DNA of 64,000 nt from Nitrosophilus labii (GTDB lineage Bacteria; Campylobacterota; Campylobacteria; Campylobacterales; Nitratiruptoraceae): assembly GCF_014466985.1 (NCBI RefSeq), contig NZ_AP022826.1, forward strand, positions 620,001 through 684,000. The letters run 5' to 3'. Of the stretch, positions 55,625 through 63,999 are shown in pieces; position 1 is the stretch's first letter, and the number at the start of each line of letters is the position of its first letter. The position numbers and the translations under genes were made by a program. Below the pieces are notes generated by a model that worked only from the letters and a program-made list of their open reading frames with translations, was not told where the DNA came from and made no database searches.

Positions 55625-55882
55625 ATGAAAAAAGATAAATTAGATTTGAGTAAAGAAAATATCAAAAAACTTCACGATAGATGTAAAATGGGTGAAGAGG
55701 ATCTATACACGTTTTTGAAAAAAGAGTTTTTGGATATGATAATAGAAGATAGACTAAAATATTTAGCGACAGTGCTTAATGATCATTTTGAGGATTATGA
55801 GTTCGATAAAAATGCAGAACGTATCAGTGATGAGGGATATTCGATAGTGAAGTTTTTTCCTAAAAAAGATAGATCAATCTGA
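55625..55882 (+). CDS. Small hypothetical protein
   Basis: An 85-residue charged cytosolic protein ('NIKKLHDRCKMGEEDLYTF', 'DRLKYLATVLNDHFEDYEF'), mainly helical, with one Cys. The ATG at 55625 follows GAAGGG; a GTG at 55619 is also in frame. It converges on the envelope operon with a 9-base overlap. I do not recognise it. Confidence 0.65.
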   Translation: MKKDKLDLSKENIKKLHDRCKMGEEDLYTFLKKEFLDMIIEDRLKYLATVLNDHFEDYEFDKNAERISDEGYSIVKFFPKKDRSI

Positions 55883-56731
55883 TTTTATCAACGGTTTATG
55901 TATAAAAAATATTCCGATTGAGGAAGATATAAGTGTTATCAAAAAAAATATAAAAGAAAATGCCACTCCGCTAGCCGGATCTTGGCCAATTAGTTTAAGA
56001 CCGTAGAGAAAAGTGAGCTCCCTTGCTCCCACTCCGCCTACGGTAAGAGGTAAAACGGCTACGACCGAGGAGATAAGAAAAAGAGTTAAAAAGTCGATTA
56101 TAGGAGGGGTTTGGGGTAGGGCTTTGATGATAAAGTATGCACATATTAACTGCAGTGCCTGAACTATAAACCCTAAAATAGTAGTCTCTTTTAGATAAGT
56201 AAGAAAATTTTTAAAAAGTTTTTTGTGAAGATATAAAAATATTGGATATGCTAAAAGAGCGCATATAAGAGCTAAAAAACCTAACTGTTCGAAAAGTTTT
56301 GTAAATGAGCTAAAAAAAAAGAGTATTGCGCATAGAAAGAGAAGTGCTACTAGTCCACTAATACGATCTATTAATGTTGCATTTACCAAAGATATCACTG
56401 GAGTTTGAAATTTTTTTCTCAAAAGATATATCTTATATCCGTCTCCGCCTATGCCTCCAGGCAAAAAGAGATTGTAAAACATTCCTACGTAATATAGTCT
56501 TAGGTTCTCTATCTGCGTTAACTCTATATTTAGATCTTTAAAGTAGTAATTTAGCCTAATAGAGCTTACAATCTTTGATATGTTAAAAGCTATAAAAGCT
56601 AAAATAAGCCAAAAAAAATCTACCTCTTTTAAGATAGATACAAGTTTTTTAGTGTCTATGTTTGATAGGACGAAAAATAGTAAAATAAAAGATATGGCAA
56701 TTTTAACGGCTGTTTTTATACTCTTTTTCAA
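55874..56731 (-). CDS. LPG-synthase-TM/UPF0104-type membrane protein (flippase-like)
   Basis: A 285-residue polytopic protein with about eight hydrophobic segments. 'MFYNLFLPGGIGGDGYKIYL' and 'VLPLTVGGVGARELTFLYGL' are the two signature loops of the lysylphosphatidylglycerol synthase membrane region (PF03706-type), without the MprF catalytic domain. Such proteins often accompany lipid-linked glycosyltransferases and are suspected flippases. It is last of the six-gene minus-strand operon. Confidence 0.85.
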   Translation of the reverse strand: MKKSIKTAVKIAISFILLFFVLSNIDTKKLVSILKEVDFFWLILAFIAFNISKIVSSIRLNYYFKDLNIELTQIENLRLYYVGMFYNLFLPGGIGGDGYKIYLLRKKFQTPVISLVNATLIDRISGLVALLFLCAILFFFSSFTKLFEQLGFLALICALLAYPIFLYLHKKLFKNFLTYLKETTILGFIVQALQLICAYFIIKALPQTPPIIDFLTLFLISSVVAVLPLTVGGVGARELTFLYGLKLIGQDPASGVAFSFIFFLITLISSSIGIFFIHKPLIKSD

Positions 56732-56748
56732 CTTTCGATATCCAGTAT

Positions 56749-57693
56749 TTAACGACTATTTTTCCCTATGAAAATCTCTTTTATAACATACGGTTTTTTA
56801 TTTTGAGACTCATAGTATGTTCTCATCATAATTTCAGCTAAAAATCCAGTGGTTATAAGCTGGATACCCCCCAATGTTAGCATTATTCCAAGAAGCAAAA
56901 GAGGCCTTCCGCCTATATCGCTTCCAAAAAGTTTCAATATAAAAAGATAAAAGTTTATAAGCATTCCCACACCAAACATACCAAAACCTAAAGTTCCAAA
57001 AAGGTGCATAGGTTTTGTTGCGTATTTTTGGAAAAAAAGCATAAGCATTAGATCACTTATAACTTTAAATGTTCTTCCTATGCCGTATTTACTTACACCA
57101 TGAATTCTTGGATGGTGACGTACTGGCATTTCAGTCATTTTGGCTCCGTAAAGTTCGGCTAAAACTGGGATAAATCTATGTAGTTCACCGTAAAGACCTA
57201 GATTTTTAGCCACATCTTTTTTAAAAAGTTTCAAAGTACAGCCGTAATCACTTATATATACGCCTGTTGATTTTCTAATGATCCAGTTTGCTATTTTGCT
57301 TGGGATTTTTCTAAGAACAAGCCCATCTTGTCTTTTTGCTCTGATCCCGGCGACGACGTCCCAGCCTTCTTTTTCTAGTTTTTCCATCATTATAGGGATA
57401 TCTCTAGGATCGTTTTGCAAATCTCCGTCAATAGTGGCTATAAGCTCTCCTTCTGCCGCATCAATTCCTGCTGCCATTGCCGTAGTTTGACCAAAGTTTC
57501 TGTTAAAGACTATCAGTTTACATCTTTCGTCTGCTTCTTCTTTTATTTTTTCTACCGTTTTGTCACTAGAGCCGTCATCAACGAAGATAAGTTCATAATC
57601 GATTCCTTCAAGCGCCTCTCTTAAAGCTTTAAAAAGGGGCTTGATATTTTCTTCTTCGTTCATTACCGGAATAACAACAGAGAGTTTTTTCAT
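56749..57693 (-). CDS. GT2 polyprenyl-phosphate glycosyltransferase (ArnC/DPM1-like)
   Basis: A 314-residue inner-membrane enzyme. The cytosolic GT-A domain shows 'LSVVIPVMNEEENIKPLF', 'ELIFVDDGSSDKTVEKI', 'IATIDGDLQNDPRDIP' (metal DxD) and 'DYGCTLKLFKKDVAKNLGLY', as in ArnC, GtrB and dolichol-phosphate mannose synthases. Two C-terminal membrane helices follow from about residue 230. It should load a sugar onto undecaprenyl phosphate for the GT39 enzymes of the operon. The sugar is unknown. Confidence 0.92.
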   Translation of the reverse strand: MKKLSVVIPVMNEEENIKPLFKALREALEGIDYELIFVDDGSSDKTVEKIKEEADERCKLIVFNRNFGQTTAMAAGIDAAEGELIATIDGDLQNDPRDIPIMMEKLEKEGWDVVAGIRAKRQDGLVLRKIPSKIANWIIRKSTGVYISDYGCTLKLFKKDVAKNLGLYGELHRFIPVLAELYGAKMTEMPVRHHPRIHGVSKYGIGRTFKVISDLMLMLFFQKYATKPMHLFGTLGFGMFGVGMLINFYLFILKLFGSDIGGRPLLLLGIMLTLGGIQLITTGFLAEIMMRTYYESQNKKPYVIKEIFIGKNSR

Positions 57694-59222
57694 TTTTCTA
57701 CCTTTATTAAAGCAATTCCGTTCTTTTTATAAATAATTTTGTAATTTTCTATATTTTTTAATGCGGTTATTTTAGTCAAAACTATATCGCCAGATTTCGG
57801 TGCTCTTTTTTTTACAAATTTTTCACTATAGAGAATGAAACTTGGCGTATTTAGTTTATACATAACTACGTCGTAATCATATTTTTTAGCTATTAGTGCA
57901 GCTTCTTTTATAGGAAGCTGAGCTATTTTGCCGTATGTAGGTATTACGAAAAAGTTTATGGCTATAACAGACAAAAAACCGAGTAATACCGATTTTGTAA
58001 TTTTATCAAAATGTTTATTAAAGCTAAGAGATATCAAAAAAAGGATAGAAAAACCGAAAAACAGCCTATATGTCAGCGTAAAATAGATTGGTGATTCTTT
58101 AATGATCTCTTTTGCAAACTCGTCTTTTACGTTATCTTTAATAGCAAGTGCGATTTCCGGTAAGAAAAGAAGTATTAAAAAGAGAATCAGAGCTGGAAGC
58201 ATATATAAAAGGTCGTTTTTGATATCTTTAAGATAGATTGCCATTATAAAAAAGAGCGGTGTATACCCGTAGATCACATAATGAGGGAGTTTGGTTCCGG
58301 AAAAGGAGAAGAAAAGAAAAACGAATAAAAACCATATTCCAAAAAAAAGATAAAGATCGTTTCTAAACCATGTTTTTACTTTTGATATCGCTTTTAAAAA
58401 GAGAGTCGTGTAGGGTAAAATACCCGCTAGCACTACCGGAACGTAATAAAAAAGTGAACCCCCGTGTCCTTCAAAAGATGTTTTGAAACGGGAGATATTG
58501 TGTTTTAGAAAAAATCCTTCGATAAACTTCATTCCCTGATCCATATATTCTAAAATGTACCATGGTAGGGCTATAGCTGAAAATATAATTAGTCCAATGG
58601 GATTGAAAACGGTTTTAAAAAAGAGTTTTAGATCTTTTTTTATTAAAAGATAGATAAAAGTTACCGCAAGAGGTATCAAGATAGCTACAGGTCCTTTTGT
58701 CAAAACTCCAAAACCTATGGCACCAAAAGCTAGATAGAGATATTTTTTATCTTTTTTATCGAGATAGAGATAGACAAAAAACATAGAGTAGGCTATGAAC
58801 ATATTTAAAAGTGCATCGGCGATGGCCGCTTTTGCGATAATGGTAATCTGTAAAGAGGTTATCATCAAAAAAGTTGCCAAAAACGCAGTTTGTTCCTCAA
58901 AATATCTTCTTGCAAACCAGTAGATCCCAAGTGCCCAAAAAGTTGCTGCTATTGCTGAAGGGAGTCTGAAAGCAAACTCATTTAGTCCAAATATCTTAAC
59001 GCTTATAGCTTGTAGCCAGTAGATTAGAATAGGTTTGTCAAATCTCAGCTCCCCGTTTAAGTAAGTTGTGATGAAGTTACCGTTTTGTAGCATCTCTCTA
59101 GTTGCTTCGCTGAAAGCTCCTTCGTCTAGATCAAAAAGCGGAGCGAAAGAAAGCGTTGCAAAAAAACTCAAAAATATGGCCAGAGCTAGCAAAAAATCTT
59201 TATATCTTAAAATTTTACCCAT
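57690..59222 (-). CDS. GT39/ArnT-like glycosyltransferase
   Basis: A 510-residue GT-C membrane enzyme with about 11-12 helices. The first periplasmic loop has 'LFDLDEGAFSEATREML' with the acidic catalytic residue and 'RFDKPILIYWLQAISVKIFG', the ArnT/PMT hallmark; 'FRLPSAIAATFWALGIYWFAR' follows. Such enzymes move a sugar from undecaprenyl phosphate onto lipid A or another envelope acceptor. It overlaps the GT2 gene by 4 bases and the PAP2 gene by 8. Confidence 0.9.
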   Translation of the reverse strand: MGKILRYKDFLLALAIFLSFFATLSFAPLFDLDEGAFSEATREMLQNGNFITTYLNGELRFDKPILIYWLQAISVKIFGLNEFAFRLPSAIAATFWALGIYWFARRYFEEQTAFLATFLMITSLQITIIAKAAIADALLNMFIAYSMFFVYLYLDKKDKKYLYLAFGAIGFGVLTKGPVAILIPLAVTFIYLLIKKDLKLFFKTVFNPIGLIIFSAIALPWYILEYMDQGMKFIEGFFLKHNISRFKTSFEGHGGSLFYYVPVVLAGILPYTTLFLKAISKVKTWFRNDLYLFFGIWFLFVFLFFSFSGTKLPHYVIYGYTPLFFIMAIYLKDIKNDLLYMLPALILFLILLFLPEIALAIKDNVKDEFAKEIIKESPIYFTLTYRLFFGFSILFLISLSFNKHFDKITKSVLLGFLSVIAINFFVIPTYGKIAQLPIKEAALIAKKYDYDVVMYKLNTPSFILYSEKFVKKRAPKSGDIVLTKITALKNIENYKIIYKKNGIALIKVEK

Positions 59223-59793
59223 GATTATTCCTGAAAAGTTTTTTATAAATTATATAAGAAGTAATACTCCCAAGAAGAGCTCCCGCCAAAACATCGCTGA
59301 GGTAATGGGCATCTAAAACAATTCGGCTAAATCCAATAAGCGTTGCTAAAGATAAGAAAATATATCTGAATTTTGGCCAGACAAAAGAAAGAGATACCAT
59401 AGCGGCAAATGCTATCGTGGTATGACCTGAAGGAAATGAAGCTACGTTGTATCCCACGTCAAACCAGCTAAAGCCGTATAGGTTTTCGCTAAAGAGCATC
59501 TTTGGACGATATCTTGCAAAGATGATTTTCAAAATATTTACTACTACTCCGGATAAGGCAACGCTTGAAAAAACAAAAAAAGCGTATCTTTTTATAAGCT
59601 CTTTTTTGCGGTATATTAGGTAAACTAATAAAGAGGGAATTAAGTATAGTTCAGCTCTTCCAAAAAAAGTGACGATCTCGAAAAAATCTCTTAAATCTCT
59701 ATTCTTTTCAAAAAATATTGCTATATCTTTATCAAAAAAGAAAATAGATACAATAATCGTTAAAATGGCTAAAAAAAGTACTAAATATCTCAT
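59215..59793 (-). CDS. PAP2-family membrane phosphatase (second of pair)
   Basis: A 192-residue membrane protein with five to six helices and a complete PAP2 active site: 'KIIFARYRP' (KX6RP), 'FPSGHTTIAF' (PSGH) and 'SRIVLDAHYLSD' (SRX5HX3D). Candidates are lipid A phosphatase (LpxE/LpxF type) or undecaprenyl-diphosphate phosphatase. It overlaps its two neighbours by 4 and 8 bases. Confidence 0.9.
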   Translation of the reverse strand: MRYLVLFLAILTIIVSIFFFDKDIAIFFEKNRDLRDFFEIVTFFGRAELYLIPSLLVYLIYRKKELIKRYAFFVFSSVALSGVVVNILKIIFARYRPKMLFSENLYGFSWFDVGYNVASFPSGHTTIAFAAMVSLSFVWPKFRYIFLSLATLIGFSRIVLDAHYLSDVLAGALLGSITSYIIYKKLFRNNHG

Positions 59794-60458
59794 CTTTTTC
59801 TCTCAAATATAAAATAGTAAACTACTCTTGCTGTAAAATAGACAAAAAAGGCACTAAATATCACATCGCTTAAAAAATGTCCCCCTTGTAAAATTCTCAC
59901 AAAACCTACAATGACTCCCCATGAGATTGCGGCTAAAGCGGCTAAAATCTTGGTTTTTTTATCTCTAAAAAGAGGCACTAAAGCAATAAAAAAGAATGCG
60001 GCGGCTGCGTGTCCGCTGGTAAATGAGCAGTTTTTTTCGCATTGGTCTGTTTTTATAAAAGGAGGCGTAAACTTTTTTTCTCCGCCAAACTGCTCTATTT
60101 GTACGGGTCTGGCTCTACCCCAGTTGTTTTTGAAAATCATATTTACAATGAGACCTGGACCCAATATAAGGATTATAAGAAGATAAGCGATAACCTTTTT
60201 TTTAACTCCCAAAAACTCTTTTTTAAAAACAGTATCGGCAATAAACAAAACCAAAAGAGCGATGGAAAAACTTGCCGTTAAGATTATGGTTGCTTTATAG
60301 ATTAATTTTGCAAAAGTAGTATTGGCAAGATAAAATCCGGCACTATCTTTATAAAAATATGAACTAATTTTTATATCTATTTGCGGATATATCAAAAAAA
60401 GAACTCCTGTTAATAAAAAAAGAATTATCATAAAAATATCAAACTTTTTTATCTCCAC
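59790..60458 (-). CDS. PAP2-family membrane phosphatase (first of pair)
   Basis: A 222-residue membrane protein. PAP2 motifs are 'KNNWGRARP' (KX6RP), 'FTSGHAAAAF' (PSGH with Thr for Pro) and 'RILQGGHFLSD' (RX5HX3D with Val for the leading Ser). A loop with 'CEKNC' before the second motif could be disulfide-bonded. It resembles LpxF/LpxE lipid A phosphatases; the pair may act on different lipid A positions. It starts right after the GT39 stop. Confidence 0.88.
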   Translation of the reverse strand: MEIKKFDIFMIILFLLTGVLFLIYPQIDIKISSYFYKDSAGFYLANTTFAKLIYKATIILTASFSIALLVLFIADTVFKKEFLGVKKKVIAYLLIILILGPGLIVNMIFKNNWGRARPVQIEQFGGEKKFTPPFIKTDQCEKNCSFTSGHAAAAFFFIALVPLFRDKKTKILAALAAISWGVIVGFVRILQGGHFLSDVIFSAFFVYFTARVVYYFIFERKR

Positions 60459-60459
60459 A

Positions 60460-61908
60460 CTAATACCCTTTAAACCCTTGAAGATAAAAGATATGATACA
60501 CTCTTACATAGTCTTTATAAAGTCTTATTTTAATTGTTCCTATTTTTTTTGATTCTTCAAATCTTGAAATAACGTCCGGTATAGATGATCTTTTAGTAAC
60601 AAATATAAAATCTTCTCCTCTATATCCGTTTAGATCAATAGTTAGATCGTAATGGTTTCTAAGTTTTCTATGAGGATTCCAAAAACCTGCATCAAAAGGA
60701 TGAGGTTTTATGTAGTAGATAAGCTGAGCCATAATCTCTCTATCATCTGTGAGCAGCTTTGCCTTAGGATACTCATTTAAGACTTTAGATACTTCGTTTG
60801 CAAGTTTGCTCCATCCAAGAACTCTTTTATAGGGATCATTTTTGGAGGTGAGTTCGATATTTAAAATGTTTGCAAGAGCATGATAATGATAGACTACAAG
60901 AGCCAAAACTATGTTTACGGCGATACCTACCTTTAAAACTGAGACTCTATTTTTATAGATAAGATATGCCGCAACCAGTATTGTAGCCGCTATATATGTG
61001 GGAGCCGCCCAGTTGGCAAAGGCACGGCTTAAAAAGCTTTGCAAAGTGATAATACCTAAAAAAGGTAACGTAAAAGAGTATAAGAGTCTAAACCTATCAT
61101 CTTTTATGAAAGGTTTGAAAATCAAAAACAGCAAAACTGCAAAGAAGATAGGCCCAAAAACTCCAAATTGCGCTCCTAAAAACTCAAACATCTTATCGAA
61201 ATGAAAAAGATCTCTATCTATCTCGCTTATCTCTTTTGTATGCAAAAAACTTACAAAATGGTGTCTGTAGTTCCAGATGAGATTTGGCATATAAACAAGG
61301 GCTGCCAAAATCATAGTCATATAGAGTTTTGGATTTTTCAAAAATTTTCTATTTTCTTTGGAAAAAATAATATATAAAAATACACTGATAACGAAAATAA
61401 TCATTGTATATTTGCTAAGAAGACCAAAACCCGCACTAAAACCAGCTGTTATCCAGTATATATCTTTGTTGGTTTTTAAAGCTTTTATAAAGAGTAAAAG
61501 GGTCAAAGACCAAAAAAGAAGTAAAACAACGTCTGTAGAGATGATCATCGAAGAGAGCGAGACTGCCGGTAGGGTTATAAAGACGGCGCCACTCCAAAAG
61601 GCGATCTTTTCGTCAAATAGCTCTTTTGCGATAAAGTAAATTATAAGAGTAGTGATAGGATAAAAAATAAGCGCGGGCAGTTTTACACATATTTCGCTAT
61701 CACCGCATACAGAGGTAAAAAGAGCTATAACCCAGGCGATCATAGGAGGTTTTGAGTAGTAGCCCAAATCGAAACTTCTAGACCATCCCCAATAATAGGC
61801 TTCGTCCATATATAGATCGATATTTGAAGAGTAAAGAACTAAAAATCTATATAGAGTTATAACCGATATTACTGCTATTAGTGCGCTAAATCTGCTTTTT
61901 TCGCTCAA
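60460..61908 (-). CDS. GT39-family membrane glycosyltransferase
   Basis: A 482-residue GT-C enzyme, first gene of the operon. The signature first loop is 'DLYMDEAYYWGWSRSFDLGY' followed by 'SKPPMIAW'; about eight to ten helices follow and a soluble C-terminal tail. It is distinct from the second GT39 in the operon and more like dolichyl-phosphate-mannose mannosyltransferase-type proteins. The start is TTG at 61908, and its AAAGG lies inside a perfect 12-bp palindrome (61909-61920). The acceptor is unknown. Confidence 0.88.
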   Translation of the reverse strand: MSEKSRFSALIAVISVITLYRFLVLYSSNIDLYMDEAYYWGWSRSFDLGYYSKPPMIAWVIALFTSVCGDSEICVKLPALIFYPITTLIIYFIAKELFDEKIAFWSGAVFITLPAVSLSSMIISTDVVLLLFWSLTLLLFIKALKTNKDIYWITAGFSAGFGLLSKYTMIIFVISVFLYIIFSKENRKFLKNPKLYMTMILAALVYMPNLIWNYRHHFVSFLHTKEISEIDRDLFHFDKMFEFLGAQFGVFGPIFFAVLLFLIFKPFIKDDRFRLLYSFTLPFLGIITLQSFLSRAFANWAAPTYIAATILVAAYLIYKNRVSVLKVGIAVNIVLALVVYHYHALANILNIELTSKNDPYKRVLGWSKLANEVSKVLNEYPKAKLLTDDREIMAQLIYYIKPHPFDAGFWNPHRKLRNHYDLTIDLNGYRGEDFIFVTKRSSIPDVISRFEESKKIGTIKIRLYKDYVRVYHIFYLQGFKGY

Positions 61909-61995
61909 AAAGGTACCTTTAAGGTGGTTTGCATAAAAAATTTTTTTGTATTATACTAAAGAAGAGTTGTTTATAAACTGATAGTTTTGATATAA

Positions 61996-62103
61996 GGGCA
62001 CCTCTAAAAACTATTTATAGCTTATAGAAAGTAAAGATGGTGTAAGATTTGGATGAAAAATTTTGAGGGTTAGCCGAAGCTAAATTGTTGAAATTTTTTG
62101 CCC
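61996..62103. mobile_element. Possible 108-bp miniature inverted-repeat element
   Basis: The segment begins GGGCACCTCTAAAAA and ends TTTTTTGCCC, giving 5-bp perfect and about 25-bp degenerate terminal inverted repeats (both ends also share an ATTTATAGCTT-like block). It is flanked by ATAA on both sides (61992-61995 and 62104-62107), a possible 4-bp target duplication. An inner hairpin (TTAGC/GCTAA around 62070) is present. No transposase is encoded. The short repeats make this tentative. Confidence 0.4.
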
Positions 62104-62118
62104 ATAAAAGGAACAAAG

Positions 62119-62913
62119 ATGATTAGAGAGGCAAGCGTAGCCGGAGCTTTTTATCCAGGTAGATGTAACGATATAGAAGAAATGATAGGAAATTTTAACG
62201 TAATTTTAGATAGAGCGTTAAGTGATAGCGACGTTTGGAACATTGAGCCAAAAGCTATAATCTCTCCTCACGCAGGATATATTTATAGCGGTTTTACGGC
62301 AAATATCGTCTATAGAGTTCTTGCCAACTCTAACCCAAAGAGAGTTGTAGTGATAGGTCCAAGCCACAGAGTTTATCTAAACGGCATAAGTGGAAGTTTT
62401 TTCGATAGTTATGAGACTCCATGCGGAGATTTAAAGATCGACAAAGAGTATCTAACATATCTTTCCTCCCTGTTTGATATAGCTTTTGTCAAAGAGGCTC
62501 ACAATGAGCACAGTACCGAAGTTCAGATGCCGTTTATTAAGCACTATATGGGTAACGCAAGTGTAATAGAGCTGGTTTATGGAGATTTAGATCCTCTAAC
62601 TCTATCTAAAATCTGTATAGAGGTTTTAAGCGATCCAAATAACGCTATCGTAATCAGCACAGATCTAAGCCACTACTACTCTTTAAAAGAGGCTCAAAAG
62701 ATAGATAGGTTCTGTTTAAAAGGGGTAAACGACTTAGATATCGATATGCTTCATCAAGGTTGCGAGGCTTGCGGAAAGATTGGGGTAGAAGCGATCATAT
62801 TGGCCGCTAAAACACTCGGTCTCAAACCTAGAATACTCGATTATAGAACCAGTGCGGATGCAAGCGGCGATGAAACTACGGTAGTCGGATATATGAGCGC
62901 TGTTTTTTTGTAA
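62119..62913 (+). CDS. Memo-like protein (AmmeMemoRadiSam system protein B)
   Basis: A 264-residue protein of the Memo family, related in fold to extradiol dioxygenases. Landmarks are 'REASVAGAFYPG', 'ISPHAGYIYSG' (candidate metal His), 'VVIGPSHRVYLNG', 'NEHSTEVQMPF' and 'ISTDLSHYYSL', with 'TSADASGDETTVVGYMS' at the end. The biochemical role is unresolved; it often occurs with AMMECR1 and a radical SAM protein, neither of which is here. The ATG at 62119 follows AAGGA. Confidence 0.92.
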   Translation: MIREASVAGAFYPGRCNDIEEMIGNFNVILDRALSDSDVWNIEPKAIISPHAGYIYSGFTANIVYRVLANSNPKRVVVIGPSHRVYLNGISGSFFDSYETPCGDLKIDKEYLTYLSSLFDIAFVKEAHNEHSTEVQMPFIKHYMGNASVIELVYGDLDPLTLSKICIEVLSDPNNAIVISTDLSHYYSLKEAQKIDRFCLKGVNDLDIDMLHQGCEACGKIGVEAIILAAKTLGLKPRILDYRTSADASGDETTVVGYMSAVFL

Positions 62914-62920
62914 CGATCTG

Positions 62921-63649
62921 TTAATTGTAAATAACTTTACAAAGATATAATCCGTAAGGAGGAGCTAAAGAGGTAGAGTATTTCTTTTTGCATAAAAGCT
63001 GTTCTTTTAGCTCTTTTTGACCCATTTCGCCTTTTCCGATTTTAAGCAAAAAATCTACCATCATTCTTATCTGGCTTCTTAAAAAACCGTTTGCTTCAAA
63101 GTAGAAAATTTTGTAATTTTTATATTTATAAAGTTTCGCTTTATATATTTCTCTTACACTGCTTTTTACATCACTGCCGCTTTTTTGGAAATATTTAAAA
63201 TCATATCTCCCCTCAAAGAGAGTGATTGCTTCTTTTATCTTTTCGAAATCAATATTTTTAACAAATGTGACATAATTAGACTCAAAAGGGTTTGGCTCTT
63301 GTTCACTTAAGATATATCTGTAAGCTCTTCTTTTTGCACTGTATCTTGCGTGAAAATCTTCTGAGACTATCATTATTTTTTTGATTCTGATGGAAGGGAA
63401 GAGTCTTTTGTTTAGATGGAGTCTTAGTTTCTCTAGGTCACTCCAGTAAGTGGGCAAGTCAAAATGGATCACCTGCGCCGTAGCGTGAACTCCCGTATCG
63501 GTTCTGCCACTTGCTGTGATTTTTGAATGGATTTGCAGACTCTTTAACGCCTTTTGTAAAGTATTGGCTACTGTTTTTTGGGTATGTTTTTGAGATTGAA
63601 ATCCGAAAAATCTGCTTCCATCATAAGCTATTATAGATTTGACTCTCAT
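62921..63649 (-). CDS. truA: tRNA pseudouridine(38-40) synthase TruA
   Basis: A 242-residue enzyme modifying U38-U40 of the anticodon stem. The N-terminal 'IIAYDGSRFFGFQSQ' and the catalytic-Asp motif 'ASGRTDTGVHATAQV' are intact; 'YSAKRRAYRYIL' and 'FLRSQIRMMVDFLLKIGKG' confirm the family. It converges on the Memo gene. Its start overlaps the stop of the upstream LptF/G-type gene. Confidence 0.96.
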   Translation of the reverse strand: MRVKSIIAYDGSRFFGFQSQKHTQKTVANTLQKALKSLQIHSKITASGRTDTGVHATAQVIHFDLPTYWSDLEKLRLHLNKRLFPSIRIKKIMIVSEDFHARYSAKRRAYRYILSEQEPNPFESNYVTFVKNIDFEKIKEAITLFEGRYDFKYFQKSGSDVKSSVREIYKAKLYKYKNYKIFYFEANGFLRSQIRMMVDFLLKIGKGEMGQKELKEQLLCKKKYSTSLAPPYGLYLCKVIYN

Positions 63650-63999
63650 TAATACCTCTTTTTGACTCTTTTAAAATATAAAATATACCCCGTTATTATC
63701 CATAAAGGCAATATGAACAAGATAGCGTAAAATGGAAACTGTTTTGAAAGAACAAAAGATAGAGTATAAAAAGAGACAATAGTAGCTATTATCCAAAGGT
63801 ATGTTCTATTTTTTTCATATCTGGGGTTGATTATGCCAAAGGCTAAAATAAAAAAGACCGAAATGGCTGGAAATAGAGAAACAAGTGTAAATATACTCAG
63901 ATCAAAAGCTCTGGTTTTGTTTGAAACACTTTCAAACCAATACTCTATAACGTTTTTATATCTTTTTCCCTGGATAACGCTTAAATCGTTCAGTGTCAT
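63649..63999 (-). CDS. LptF/LptG-type permease, C-terminal part (5' end cut by window edge)
   Basis: 116 residues with three to four membrane helices ('IFTLVSLFPAISVFFILAF', 'TYLWIIATIVSFYTL', 'FYAILFILPLWIITGYILYF'). The tail resembles the last third of YjgP/YjgQ (LptF/LptG) proteins, the inner-membrane part of the LPS export ABC transporter. The first Met falls exactly at the window edge, so it is more likely an internal codon than the true start. It is translationally coupled to truA. Family assignment is moderate. Confidence 0.6.
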   Translation of the reverse strand: MTLNDLSVIQGKRYKNVIEYWFESVSNKTRAFDLSIFTLVSLFPAISVFFILAFGIINPRYEKNRTYLWIIATIVSFYTLSFVLSKQFPFYAILFILPLWIITGYILYFKRVKKRY

